From assembly GCF_937877005.1 (NCBI RefSeq), contig NZ_CALEFV010000051.1, positions 1-60,481 on the forward strand: a DNA stretch of 60,481 nucleotides, read 5' to 3'. Positions 42,955 through 51,805 of the stretch are shown piece after piece. The DNA comes from an uncultured Fibrobacter sp. Lineage in GTDB: Bacteria > Fibrobacterota > Fibrobacteria > Fibrobacterales > Fibrobacteraceae. The stretch's first letter is position 1; each line of letters opens with the position of its first letter. The notes beneath the pieces are model-generated. The model was not told where the DNA came from. It saw nothing but the letters and a program-made list of their open reading frames with translations, and did not search any database. The translations under genes and the position numbers were made by a program.

Positions 42955-45732
42955 CTACTTGCGAATCACCTTGATGGTCTTGTTCATATTCTTGCCGTCA
43001 ACAAAAGTTCCACGGACATTCACAAGATAGATTCCGCAGCCATAGGGCCTCAAGTCAGCCGAAGCCACTCCATTTGAAGATACAACAGATTTCTGCATCA
43101 TCACGCTCTTACCACTCATATCGGTAACGGTAATGCGAGCCTGAGCCGGAATTCCATTCAGTAACACGACATTATTCGAAACAACTGCAGAAAAGCGCCT
43201 CAAGTCGCCCTCGGCAACTCTCAAGGCGGTCGTTTCGCCCTGCGAAGAATCCGCTTCGTTTGTCATGGACTGTCCCTGCGTCACGCCGATGTAGCGGCTA
43301 AAGGTATCGCCCGCGTTGTCCTTCAGCGTAAATTGCACATAGCCCGCACCCGCAAAGCTGTCGGCGAGTTTCACCGTCAACCTGGAACCGCTCACGGTCG
43401 CCGTCACGCCGCTCGGAGCCGACACGGTGTAGGTTCCGCCGTCGTAACCGCGGGTAAACTGCGAAAGGTCTATCACCTGGGTTTCGCCCTTCGCGAAGGT
43501 GTAGTGCGCGCGGGCCATCCATTCCAGGTAGCGTTCCAGTTCCGTCCAGCCGTCACCCAGGCGGTCCTTGTTTGCATCGCTAAAATCGCCGCTCTTGGAT
43601 TTCGGATTGTAGCCGTACATATTTTCCCACCAGTCAGGAAGCCCGTCCAAATCGCTGTCGTAATCATCAGCCCAACTCACGCTCGGGTACGGTTCCCATC
43701 CCTTGATGTTCGCCGTATCCTTCACGTCGGTTTCGCGGTCGGGAATGCCCGCCATGCCGCCCACGGAGCCTCTCATGCTGTAAGTTCCGTTCTTGGTCTC
43801 GTCTATCACGCGGGTATCGTGATTGTCAAGTACCGGCATGCGCTGGCCCACATCGCTCAGCACATCCTTGTAGGCGGCCTTCGCGCTCTGGACAGTCGCA
43901 TACGAGGCAAAGAAGGGCTTGCTGTTCCAGGGTTCCCAATCCAGCACCTGCCCGCCGGAAAGCGAATACTCGCGACCGCAATTGTCGTTGGTGCCGTCGC
44001 AGGTGAACTTGCCGCCCGCAGCCTCGAGAACGTTATTGTGATAGTAATACGCCTGCGAACCCTTGCCCGTACCTTCGAACTGCGCACGCAATGTATAGCC
44101 GTGCAAGGTGGTGGCGGCGCCCTCCTTGTAGTAATTGCCCACGAAGTTCACCTCGTGCGCACCGCCATCGGTCACGCGGCTCACCCAGTTATAGACAACG
44201 TTATTGAATATGTCAAGGCGACCCGCGTAGTAGCCGTTCCCGTCGAGGCCACCGCCCAGGCTCCAGTTGCGGCCCGCATTGTGCGCAAGCAGGTTGTGGT
44301 GGAAACTGCCGATATCGCCGCCGATGGTCGCCGCGTACCCGTGCCCCGTCCCGACAGGGTAATTCTGGTGGTCCGCAATGTTCAGCGCTTCCGAAATCAG
44401 CGTGCGCTGCAGCGTAAGGTTCTTGCCGCCTCGGCTACTGAAGGCTTCGTCAATCGTCCAGCTGATGCTCGCATGGTCCAATATGCTGTGGTCGCCGCCG
44501 GTGAGCCCCATACCGTCGTAGGTAGCGCCGTAGCCCAGGCGCACGCGCATGAAGCGGATGACCATGTCCTTGCCCGTGAACCCGATGGGGGCGCTCTTGA
44601 TGGTAATACCCTTGCCGGGAGCCGTCTGCCCCGCAATCGTCACGTAATCCTGATTGCAGACCAGGCGCGATTTCAGCTGGATCATTCCCGACACCTTGAA
44701 CACGATGGTACGCGGGCCAATTTCTGCTGTGCACGCCTCGCGCAAGGAGCCTGCACCGTCATCGTTCAGGTTCGTCACATACACCACCTTGCCGCCACGG
44801 CCACCCAGGGCGTTGCGGCCATAACCTTCGGCACCTTCGAACGCGACGCGGCCCGGCTTGAACGACCAGACATTCCCTGCCGTAACTGTTCCGTTCGCAT
44901 CGACCTCATCTACGCGCCAGTAGTATGTCTGGAGCGGAGTCGTACCGCTCACCTTATACGAACTGCCGGATTGTTCACCCTTGTAAACCGCAGTACTCGA
45001 GGGCGTTGCCGCAAGCACAGCCGCCGAATCCGTCCCGAAATAGACGCGATGCTTTACGGCTGACTTCGCCGCCGTCCACGAAAGCGTCAGCGCTCCGTTT
45101 TCGTGCGGAGCGTGATAATCCAGATCCGCAGGCGAAGGCCCTGTCGCCTGTGCCGCCGCATTGGGCACGTTCAGCTCAAAGCCGTTCAGGGTAACCGTTC
45201 CCGTATTCAGCTTTATCGCGGTCGAGGCACCCGTACCGCTTACATTAAAAGTCACGTAGGCAATCGCCGCCTCGCCTGTCGAGAGCGCACGATTCGTGGG
45301 CTTGACCGACGCCTGCTTCGAGTTGTTCACGTAGACATCGATGCTGTTGCTTGCTGCAATTCCATCGACATTGTTCAGGTACAACAAGAGACTGTGCGTC
45401 CCTGCCGCAAGATTCGAGAAGGTGAGCGTAATCGCCCCACCGCCTTCGACCATCACGCCGTCGCACACAAGGCGCGCATAGCTCGGGGACTGCACCCCGG
45501 CCTTGTACCAGTTGGCCTTGAGGTTCGCGCTTCCGGCGACATTCACCTTCACACCCGAAAGCGTCGTATCTTTCGAAGCGACACCCGAAACCACCCAGGG
45601 CACGTAATTCGGTTCCGTAACCTCGCTCGAATTGCGGCCGCTCATGTCAAAATCGACCTTGATGACGGGCGATGCAGCAAAGGCAAGCGCCGCCGAGAGG
45701 CCCAAGACGCGAATAGAGTTCAAACATCCCAT
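42955..45732 (-). CDS. Secreted PL1-type pectate lyase with N-terminal binding domains
   Basis: About 925 residues. Start: AAGGAG lies six bases before the ATG at 45,730-45,732, so seven upstream codons are dropped. Signal peptide ends ALAFAA|SPV. A beta-sandwich (about residues 25-200, with SIDVYVNNSKQ and TVTLNGFELNV) and a fibronectin type III-like domain (TLSWTAAKSAVKHRVYFG, QTYYWRVDEVDANG) precede the lyase. The lyase shows AFEGAEGYGRNALGGRGG, VTNLNDDGAGSLREAC, TIAGQTAPGKGI, VIRFMRVRLG and ILDHASISWTIDE. An EF-like DSDLDGLPDWWENMYGY and a sorting-type tail (ARITVTDMSGKSVMM) follow. It shares the 16-bp palindrome with the PL1 gene at 30,340. Confidence 0.87.
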   Translation of the reverse strand: MGCLNSIRVLGLSAALAFAASPVIKVDFDMSGRNSSEVTEPNYVPWVVSGVASKDTTLSGVKVNVAGSANLKANWYKAGVQSPSYARLVCDGVMVEGGGAITLTFSNLAAGTHSLLLYLNNVDGIAASNSIDVYVNNSKQASVKPTNRALSTGEAAIAYVTFNVSGTGASTAIKLNTGTVTLNGFELNVPNAAAQATGPSPADLDYHAPHENGALTLSWTAAKSAVKHRVYFGTDSAAVLAATPSSTAVYKGEQSGSSYKVSGTTPLQTYYWRVDEVDANGTVTAGNVWSFKPGRVAFEGAEGYGRNALGGRGGKVVYVTNLNDDGAGSLREACTAEIGPRTIVFKVSGMIQLKSRLVCNQDYVTIAGQTAPGKGITIKSAPIGFTGKDMVIRFMRVRLGYGATYDGMGLTGGDHSILDHASISWTIDEAFSSRGGKNLTLQRTLISEALNIADHQNYPVGTGHGYAATIGGDIGSFHHNLLAHNAGRNWSLGGGLDGNGYYAGRLDIFNNVVYNWVSRVTDGGAHEVNFVGNYYKEGAATTLHGYTLRAQFEGTGKGSQAYYYHNNVLEAAGGKFTCDGTNDNCGREYSLSGGQVLDWEPWNSKPFFASYATVQSAKAAYKDVLSDVGQRMPVLDNHDTRVIDETKNGTYSMRGSVGGMAGIPDRETDVKDTANIKGWEPYPSVSWADDYDSDLDGLPDWWENMYGYNPKSKSGDFSDANKDRLGDGWTELERYLEWMARAHYTFAKGETQVIDLSQFTRGYDGGTYTVSAPSGVTATVSGSRLTVKLADSFAGAGYVQFTLKDNAGDTFSRYIGVTQGQSMTNEADSSQGETTALRVAEGDLRRFSAVVSNNVVLLNGIPAQARITVTDMSGKSVMMQKSVVSSNGVASADLRPYGCGIYLVNVRGTFVDGKNMNKTIKVIRK

Positions 45733-45758
45733 ACAAAACTCCTTTCTGCCCACAAAAA

Positions 45759-45783
45759 TACCCTCGGATTTGCTCCGGGGGTA
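45759..45783 (-). terminator. Terminator-like hairpin in PL1 leader
   Basis: On the minus strand TACCCCCGGA-GCAAA-TCCGAGGGTA, followed by TTTTTG. It comes after the GH43_24-like stop and 27 bases before the PL1 start, so it would end the galactan operon or attenuate PL1. Confidence 0.6.
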
Positions 45784-45801
45784 GGGTAAAAGAAATTTCC
45801 A

Positions 45802-45817
45802 GTTGTCCGCGGACTAC
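45802..45817. promoter_or_regulatory. 16-bp palindrome upstream of second PL1 gene
   Basis: GTTGTCCGCGGACTAC, symmetric except at one outer pair. It matches the palindrome at 32,207 in 13 of 16 positions (the two central bases and one outer base differ). It lies 70 bases before the PL1 start. Confidence 0.5.
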
Positions 45818-45837
45818 GGCGGGCACCTGCGGTGCCA

Positions 45838-48084
45838 CTACTTTGCGAATGTGGGCTGCATTGCCTTGCGGTTGCCTGCACGCCGGGCATTCACCGCGCG
45901 GCCATTCACGTAGAACCGCTTGCCTGTGCGGGCCTTGGATATTTCCGCAGGGGCAATCTTGCGCAGTACGGTCGTACCGGAGTCTGCCCGCACGAACTCA
46001 ATCTTGTCGATATTCGGGGCACCGTCTTCCGTGAGCGACGCAATTTCCAAGGTGTTTACGCCGGCAGGAATCTTGAGCGTCAATTCCGCATCGTTCCATG
46101 TGGTCCATCCACCCGTCGGCTCCAGGTCCAGCTTTTCTAACAGAACCTTGCCGTTTACCGAAATGCTTACGGGGCGGTTCGCACTCCCGCCATTTGCGAA
46201 AGTCAGCTTGACATTGCGTTCATCGCCTTCGGGTAGGCAAAGTGCAAACGTAATCGAGGAACCCACCGCATTGTTCAGGTTCGCGTAGCCCTTGCCCGAA
46301 AAGCCTTCGTGCTTGTCCTCGAAAAGCGTCTGATTGAATACGGTATTTTCCGCCTCATATTTGAGCGAATCCTTGCCCACGAACTTGAACGCGGCACCAA
46401 GATTCACGTCCTTCGCGAGACTTGTCACAATGTATTCCTTGTCGAGCCCGCTTGCATCTCCGCTCCAGCCTGCAAATTCCCAGCCGTCCAGAGGTGTCGC
46501 GGTAAATGTGACATTCGAGCCCTCGGGAATTTCCGTGCCGGCAATATTCTGGGCAATCGTCCCGCCAGTTCCCGCATCGAGCGACACCTTGTAGCTCTTG
46601 CCCGACTTGATTAGTTCGATGTCGTCGACAGCAATCCACTGGCTAGAAGAACCCGCGGTGCTAAACCCGATGGTTATCTTCCCGTTCGTCACGGTGATGT
46701 TTTCCACTGCCTTCTTCGTCCAGTTGCCTGCAGCCGCGGCAATAGACACGCTCTGCTCGCTGCCGCCGAAATCCTTCGCGAACATCTTCGCGGAACTCTG
46801 CCCACCGCTACTCTGCACATAGGCGCTCAGGGTGTACTTCCCGTTGGGCACCGTCAATGTCTGCGTAAGCGTCTTGCTGTCCGTCAGGTAGAGCCCCCAG
46901 CGGCCCGTGCGTTTCTTGGATGTGGAATTGATATTGTTGGCATCGGCCTTGTCCAGTTTCCAGCCCGTCAAGGTCGTCTGGCTCACGCGATCCGCCTCGA
47001 ATGTCGGATTCAGGCAATAGTTGTTGCCCGCGCCCACGCTCCACGTGCCTTCCTTCACGTTGATGTTCCACTCGCTCAGGGAATGGAACACGGGTTTGCC
47101 CGTCTCGAAAGAAATAGGCAGCCACTGGTTGTAACCGAGTCCATTCCCTGCGAAATCGCTCCAGCGGTCACCCGCGTTCACCACAAACGAACCCTTCGAG
47201 CCCTTCACCATGACAAAGAACCCGGTCTGAGTCACGTGACTAAAGTCGTGCTGCGTTCCTTCAAGTACGAACTCTTCGCTGTAGGGGCCCAGGATGTTTG
47301 TCGCCGACATGCAATACGTCTGCGAAGTGTTCCAGCCGTGCAAATCAGAAGAGCAGAAGTAGTAAACGCCGTTCTGCTTGAACATGGCGTTCCCTTCGCG
47401 GCCACCCACGCGACTCTTGTGGATATTCACCGTCCTGGAACCGTCAATCGCCAAAAAATCCGATTCACGGAGCGGTGCTACATACAAGTTAGTACGGCCC
47501 TTCACGTTAGACGCAATCACGTACGCCTTGCCGTCATCATCCTGGAAAAGCGTCTGGTCGCCGGTATTGTTGTTCACGAAGAACGTCATCTCGCTTTCGG
47601 GCTGCACGCGTGCAAACTTGAACGGCCCCGTAGGGGAATCGCTGGTAGCAAAATACTCGCCGAATTCCCAGCTCGGGCTTGCACCCTGGCCCGCGAGCAC
47701 ATACTTCTTACTCTTCGCGTTGTACACGACGCCAATGCGCCCGAACCATCCACCGCCCGCTTCGCTCGGCTTCAGCACGATTCCCTCGAATTTCCAGTTG
47801 ACCAAATCCTTCGAGGAATAGCAGGTGACGCCCGCAAATCCGGTATCGTCGTTTTTCTTGGTAGGGTTCGCCGCGTATGTAACGGCGCCGTTGTACTTGA
47901 CTCCGTACCAGTAGAACGTATCGCCCACCTGGAGCACGCCACCGCCCTGCGAATAGATAAAGTTGCCGTCTGTATCTTTCCAGAAACGGTCATTTACGAT
48001 AGTCTGCGCCGTAGCCGTACCGGCAAGGGATGCAACAAGCAATCCCCCGGCAAGCGCCGTCTTGAATAAACTCATCTTTTTCAT
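45838..48084 (-). CDS. Secreted GH43 subfamily 24-like galactanase with CBM35-like domain
   Basis: 748 residues. Signal peptide to TATA|QTIV. The N-terminal catalytic region (about 28-335) reads FWKDTDGNFIYSQGGGVLQVGDTFYWYGV, resembling exo-beta-1,3-galactanases of GH43_24. It continues with GDQTLFQDDDGKAYVIAS and GREGNAMFKQNG (likely acid Glu). A jelly-roll (about 345-500, NPTFEADR, WIAVDDIELI), a beta-repeat (GGTIAQNIAGTEIPEGSNVTF) and a CBM35-like domain (YEAENTVFNQTLFEDKHEG) follow. A basic tail (GKRFYVNGRAVNARRAGNRK) ends it. The subfamily is inferred. It is third in the GH53-PL9-GH43 operon and would trim arabinogalactan. Confidence 0.82.
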   Translation of the reverse strand: MKKMSLFKTALAGGLLVASLAGTATAQTIVNDRFWKDTDGNFIYSQGGGVLQVGDTFYWYGVKYNGAVTYAANPTKKNDDTGFAGVTCYSSKDLVNWKFEGIVLKPSEAGGGWFGRIGVVYNAKSKKYVLAGQGASPSWEFGEYFATSDSPTGPFKFARVQPESEMTFFVNNNTGDQTLFQDDDGKAYVIASNVKGRTNLYVAPLRESDFLAIDGSRTVNIHKSRVGGREGNAMFKQNGVYYFCSSDLHGWNTSQTYCMSATNILGPYSEEFVLEGTQHDFSHVTQTGFFVMVKGSKGSFVVNAGDRWSDFAGNGLGYNQWLPISFETGKPVFHSLSEWNINVKEGTWSVGAGNNYCLNPTFEADRVSQTTLTGWKLDKADANNINSTSKKRTGRWGLYLTDSKTLTQTLTVPNGKYTLSAYVQSSGGQSSAKMFAKDFGGSEQSVSIAAAAGNWTKKAVENITVTNGKITIGFSTAGSSSQWIAVDDIELIKSGKSYKVSLDAGTGGTIAQNIAGTEIPEGSNVTFTATPLDGWEFAGWSGDASGLDKEYIVTSLAKDVNLGAAFKFVGKDSLKYEAENTVFNQTLFEDKHEGFSGKGYANLNNAVGSSITFALCLPEGDERNVKLTFANGGSANRPVSISVNGKVLLEKLDLEPTGGWTTWNDAELTLKIPAGVNTLEIASLTEDGAPNIDKIEFVRADSGTTVLRKIAPAEISKARTGKRFYVNGRAVNARRAGNRKAMQPTFAK

Positions 48085-48095
48085 AAACCACCCCG

Positions 48096-49748
48096 TTATT
48101 TTGAATAAGTCCTGATTCTCGATGCCTTGCGGTCACCTGTACGCAGCGCATTTACCGAGCGACCGTTCACGTAGAACAGGCGGCCCGGCTGCTGCATGTT
48201 CGGCTTGCGTTGCGGAAGCGGGCGCACAAACGTCGTCGAATCACCCACAGAAACTTCCGTAGAATCCGCAATCGTATCGACCGGCGCAACCGACGTATCG
48301 ACCGGAACGACAATCGGCGTTACAGCAGTATCCTTCGGCGTGGTATCGACCGGCACTATAACAGGCGACACATAGCCGTATTCGTATGCGCCCAGGTCCG
48401 GAGCCTTGCCCTCGTACTTGAGACCCATGTTCACGCCCTTGTCAATCATCTGGCTGTTCTTTGCGAGCTTCAGGAAGTCAACATCCGGAAGGCTACCGTC
48501 GGCCTGGCGCGGGCCGAACGCACCGCCGAGAGGCCCGAGTTCCCTGCCCGTCACGGTCATGCTCGGGTCCGACACGCTCACGAAATCCGATTCCTTCGGG
48601 GTGATGTTCAGGTTCCAGGTATTGTATTCGCCCGCCGCATATTCACCGCCGATGTAGGCCGTCTTGTTCGGGAAGGCAATGTTATTCTTCATTACGTGAG
48701 CCTTGCTGCCCTTGAGCACGACACCGTCGGTGCGGTTGTCATTTGCATCCCAGGTGCTCGCCCACATGTTGAACGCCGTGCCGTTCATATAGGCCGTATT
48801 GTTGAACCAGTCGTTACCGCCGCTGCTGTGGTTTGCGTAAAAGCCCGACGCCTTGTTTTTCCAGGCGACGCAGTTGCGGATGGTGTGGCGCACACCCGTC
48901 TTGCTGCTCCCCGCCTTGAAACCGTTGCCGTTGCCATCCTTCGGTTTGCCGGTCCCGTAGTTGCTGTAGCCGTGGCCCATCGCCCAGCTGTTCTCGATAA
49001 CCACCGGGAACTCCTGGCTAATAAAATCCCAGCCGTCGTCGCTGTTCCACCAGGCACGGCAACCGATGAACTTCGTTGTATCGCCACCCTGCTGGTAGTG
49101 CACGCCAAAGCCATCGGCATTCTGGCCGTCTCCCTGGCGTCCGTTGGGGTCGTAGTTGTCGTGACTGTCGCAGTTCAAGAACAAATGTCCGCCGCCGCTT
49201 CCCGAGCCCTTCTCGTTTACGAAGAATCCCGAACCGCCGTTGTGGTGGCTATCGATCAGTTCCAAGAAGATATGCTTACTGCGGGACACGTACACGCCCA
49301 CATTCGATTCGCCCTTCATGGGAACGTTCTTGACTTCGAGCCCCTTCAAGTGCAAGTACTGCGCCTGAATGAGGATACCCGAAGTGTACCTTACGTTGTT
49401 CGAACCGTTGGCAATCGGCATCTTGCTGAAGTCAATGACCGGCTTTTCGCCCGGGTACGCGAGGTAATGAATGCGCTTGTTGTCACTTGAACCGCTCTTG
49501 GTCAGGTGAATGCCCGCGAACATGTTGTCGTTTTTCACATAGTTCGTGTCCGTGTGCAGGTAGGTGCCGCCGCGAATCCACACGGTATCGCCCGCGTTCA
49601 CCACGGAATTCGCCTTGTTGAGGGTCGCAAACGGGCTATCCTTCGTTCCCTTGTTCGTATTCTTGCCAGCGGGGGCCACGTAGTAGGTCGCCCCGAAAGT
49701 TTCCGCAGCAGCCAGGGCAATCACGGCCGCACACAACACGCGCTTCAT
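48096..49748 (-). CDS. Secreted PL9 pectate lyase
   Basis: A parallel beta-helix lyase of about 550 residues. The ATG at 49,746-49,748 is chosen because GAGG lies seven bases before it; two more in-frame ATGs lie upstream. Signal peptide MKRVLCAAVIALAAAETFGA. PL9 landmarks: YYVAPAGKNTNKGTKDSPF, VWIRGGTYLH, DGQNADGFGVHY (calcium site), GCRAWWNSDDGWDF and GNGFKAGSS, whose Lys corresponds to the catalytic Lys of Pel9-type enzymes. A Pro/Thr/Val-rich linker (about residues 460-510) leads to the basic tail GRLFYVNGRSVNALRTGDRK. It lies between GH53 and the GH43_24-like gene with 22- and 11-base gaps, so one operon is likely. Confidence 0.88.
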   Translation of the reverse strand: MKRVLCAAVIALAAAETFGATYYVAPAGKNTNKGTKDSPFATLNKANSVVNAGDTVWIRGGTYLHTDTNYVKNDNMFAGIHLTKSGSSDNKRIHYLAYPGEKPVIDFSKMPIANGSNNVRYTSGILIQAQYLHLKGLEVKNVPMKGESNVGVYVSRSKHIFLELIDSHHNGGSGFFVNEKGSGSGGGHLFLNCDSHDNYDPNGRQGDGQNADGFGVHYQQGGDTTKFIGCRAWWNSDDGWDFISQEFPVVIENSWAMGHGYSNYGTGKPKDGNGNGFKAGSSKTGVRHTIRNCVAWKNKASGFYANHSSGGNDWFNNTAYMNGTAFNMWASTWDANDNRTDGVVLKGSKAHVMKNNIAFPNKTAYIGGEYAAGEYNTWNLNITPKESDFVSVSDPSMTVTGRELGPLGGAFGPRQADGSLPDVDFLKLAKNSQMIDKGVNMGLKYEGKAPDLGAYEYGYVSPVIVPVDTTPKDTAVTPIVVPVDTSVAPVDTIADSTEVSVGDSTTFVRPLPQRKPNMQQPGRLFYVNGRSVNALRTGDRKASRIRTYSK

Positions 49749-49770
49749 TTTCATACCTCGCCTCATCCTG

Positions 49771-51600
49771 TTACTTTGTATATACCCTGATTCTTGACGC
49801 GCGGTTCTTCAATGCACCCGCAGAACGCCCGTTCACCAGGAAGTTCCGGCCACCGTTACGGAGCGTATTGCTGCGCACAGGGATCCGCTGGAGCACCGTC
49901 GTGCCGCTGTCGCCCACCGCCGAGTCGCCGGGATTGACAGGAACCACCGCGTTTTTATCCACGAACTCGATGCGGTCGATATTCGGGCCGCCATCCTTCG
50001 TGAGCGAGGCAATAGTGATGGCGCTTGCACCCGCAGGCAACCTGAGCGTCACCACGCTAGAATCCCACGATTCCCAGGCACCCGTCGATTCGAAGTCCAC
50101 CGATTCCACCTGCACCTTGCCATTCACCGCAACACTTACCGGGCGGTTTGCCGTAGAGCCGTTCGCAAAGACAATCTTCACGTCCTTATCGCCCTCGTCG
50201 GCAGCAACCACGGAAAGCGTCACCGAAGACCCCTCCTCGTTATCGAGATTCGCGTAGCCCTTGCCCGAAAAGCCCTCGTGCGTCGATTCAAGAACCGTCT
50301 TGTTGAACACGCCGTTTTCCGCCTCGTACTTGAGCGAATCCTTACCCACGAACTTGAAGGTCGCGCCCAGGTTCACATCCTTGTCGAGACTTGCCACCGT
50401 GTATTCCTTGCCGTTACCCGTATTGTCGCCGGTCCACGCCACGAATTCCCAACCCTCCTGCGGAACGGCCGTAAAGGTCACCTTGCTCCCTTCGGCAATT
50501 TCACTACCCTCGATGCTCTGCGCAATCGAGCCGCCGTAAGCGACCGTCGTCTTCACGTTGTACTTCTTTACGGCCTTGCCGTTCTGCACCCAGTCCGGGA
50601 GCGTCGCGTTATATTTTTTCGCGATATCGCGCAGTTCCCTAAGGCGCGCATTCGCCGTATATTTCTGTCCGTCGCGATCGAACATCGGTTTTTTGCTGTA
50701 GCGGGTCGGCTCCCACACGAAGGTTCCCCAGCCCAGGTCGCCAAATTCATAGAACACCGAGTTCACGAGGGCCGTGCGTTCGCCCGTATATTCGCAGCTC
50801 AGCACCGCCTTCTTGTTCTTGACCACGAGCCCGAACATATCGCGCCAATCCTGCCCGTTGTTCGTGGTGCCGTAGGTGGAACCGCAAATGGCATCGTAGT
50901 CGATGTTCGCGTGAATCTTGTTGTACCAATCCGCGAAGCCCTTCTCGGGGCGCGGCTGACCATGCTGCATCACAATCTTGATAGAAGGATCCGTCTCGCG
51001 CACCGCACGCACACCCGAATTGATGATGTTCGCGAAGTCCGCCGTCTTGCTCAGCGAAACGCCCGCCACCCTCGAGTTGATTTCATTACCCACCTGCACC
51101 ATGTCGGGGCGAAGTCCCGCCTTCATGAGCGCATCCATGGTCGTCTTCACGTGGTTATAGGCGAGCTTGCCCATCTCGGCATTGCTCTTGCCCGCCCAAG
51201 AGGCCGGAACATCCTGGTGGCCGATGGAGGCCCACGTGTCGCTCATGTGGAAATCCAGGAAGAATCCCATGTTGTGCGCCTTGATGCGCTTCGCAAGCGC
51301 AATGGTATGTTCCAGATCGCACCAGCACACGTTGGAATTTGCGCCGGAGTAGCTGTTCTTCGCGTAGCCGATGCACGAATTCACGAAGGTGCGCACGCGG
51401 ATAAAGTTGATTCCGTGGTTCTGCAGGATATCAAAAAGGTCCTGCTGCTTGCCGTTATCGTAGTATTTTGCCCCCAGCGACTCGTCTTCGAGCACCCACG
51501 AGACATCGACACCCACGATATACGGGCGCGCAAGCGCCGCAACCGCCACGGCACCCAGAACCAGCACCGTTTTCCTGATGACTTTTCCCAATCCAAACAT
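49771..51600 (-). CDS. Secreted endo-beta-1,4-galactanase (GH53)
   Basis: 609 residues. Signal peptide ends ALA|RPYIVG. The GH53 TIM barrel spans about residues 25-345: YIVGVDVSWVLEDE, FIRVRTFVN, GFFLDFHMSDTWA, VQVGNEINS (acid/base Glu near residue 170) and AVLSCEYTGE (nucleophile Glu). A beta-repeat (VAYGGSIAQSIEGSEIAEGSKVTF) and a CBM35-like domain (YEAENGVFNKTVLESTHEG to DGGPNIDRIEFV) match those of the GH43_24-like protein. The tail GRNFLVNGRSAGALKNRASR is the basic type. It is the first gene of the galactan operon, and two TAGTA direct repeats lie 61-121 bases upstream. Confidence 0.93.
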   Translation of the reverse strand: MFGLGKVIRKTVLVLGAVAVAALARPYIVGVDVSWVLEDESLGAKYYDNGKQQDLFDILQNHGINFIRVRTFVNSCIGYAKNSYSGANSNVCWCDLEHTIALAKRIKAHNMGFFLDFHMSDTWASIGHQDVPASWAGKSNAEMGKLAYNHVKTTMDALMKAGLRPDMVQVGNEINSRVAGVSLSKTADFANIINSGVRAVRETDPSIKIVMQHGQPRPEKGFADWYNKIHANIDYDAICGSTYGTTNNGQDWRDMFGLVVKNKKAVLSCEYTGERTALVNSVFYEFGDLGWGTFVWEPTRYSKKPMFDRDGQKYTANARLRELRDIAKKYNATLPDWVQNGKAVKKYNVKTTVAYGGSIAQSIEGSEIAEGSKVTFTAVPQEGWEFVAWTGDNTGNGKEYTVASLDKDVNLGATFKFVGKDSLKYEAENGVFNKTVLESTHEGFSGKGYANLDNEEGSSVTLSVVAADEGDKDVKIVFANGSTANRPVSVAVNGKVQVESVDFESTGAWESWDSSVVTLRLPAGASAITIASLTKDGGPNIDRIEFVDKNAVVPVNPGDSAVGDSGTTVLQRIPVRSNTLRNGGRNFLVNGRSAGALKNRASRIRVYTK

Positions 51601-51660
51601 CCTTCACTCCTTTGATTTTAGTTTATCGCTATTTTGTTTACGCCTTTTTCAAACTTTGTT

Positions 51661-51678
51661 GTACTATAAATTGTACTA
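51661..51678 (-). promoter_or_regulatory. TAGTA direct repeat (proximal) upstream of GH53 operon
   Basis: On the minus strand TAGTAC, six bases (AATTTA), TAGTAC, period 12. This copy is identical in half-sites to that at 41,167 and ends 61 bases before the GH53 start. Confidence 0.65.
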
Positions 51679-51703
51679 TAATTTTCTATAAATATAACTC
51701 TTT

Positions 51704-51721
51704 TTACTACAAAGCGTACTA
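51704..51721 (-). promoter_or_regulatory. TAGTA direct repeat (distal) upstream of GH53 operon
   Basis: On the minus strand TAGTAC, six bases (GCTTTG), TAGTAA. It lies 43 bases upstream of the proximal copy, about four helical turns, so two bound proteins could face the same side. Confidence 0.65.
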
Positions 51722-51759
51722 TAATTTTTGAAAAATTTTAAAATTGGCGATTTTGGGCG

Positions 51760-51787
51760 AAAAACGGGCCCACAGGGGCCGGTTTTT
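51760..51787 (-). terminator. Terminator downstream of DUF1016 nuclease gene
   Basis: On the minus strand AAAAACCGGCCCC-TGT-GGGCCCGTTTTT: a GC stem flanked by A and T runs, 18 bases after the stop. Confidence 0.7.
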
Positions 51788-51805
51788 GCTGTTTTAGGTC
51801 GTTTT

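Noticed and set aside
30118..51725. The TAGTA repeats as an A/T-rich accident or plain tandem -10 boxes
   Set aside because: Not fully excluded, but the constant 12-base period in five of five copies and the position near pectin genes make a specific signal more likely.
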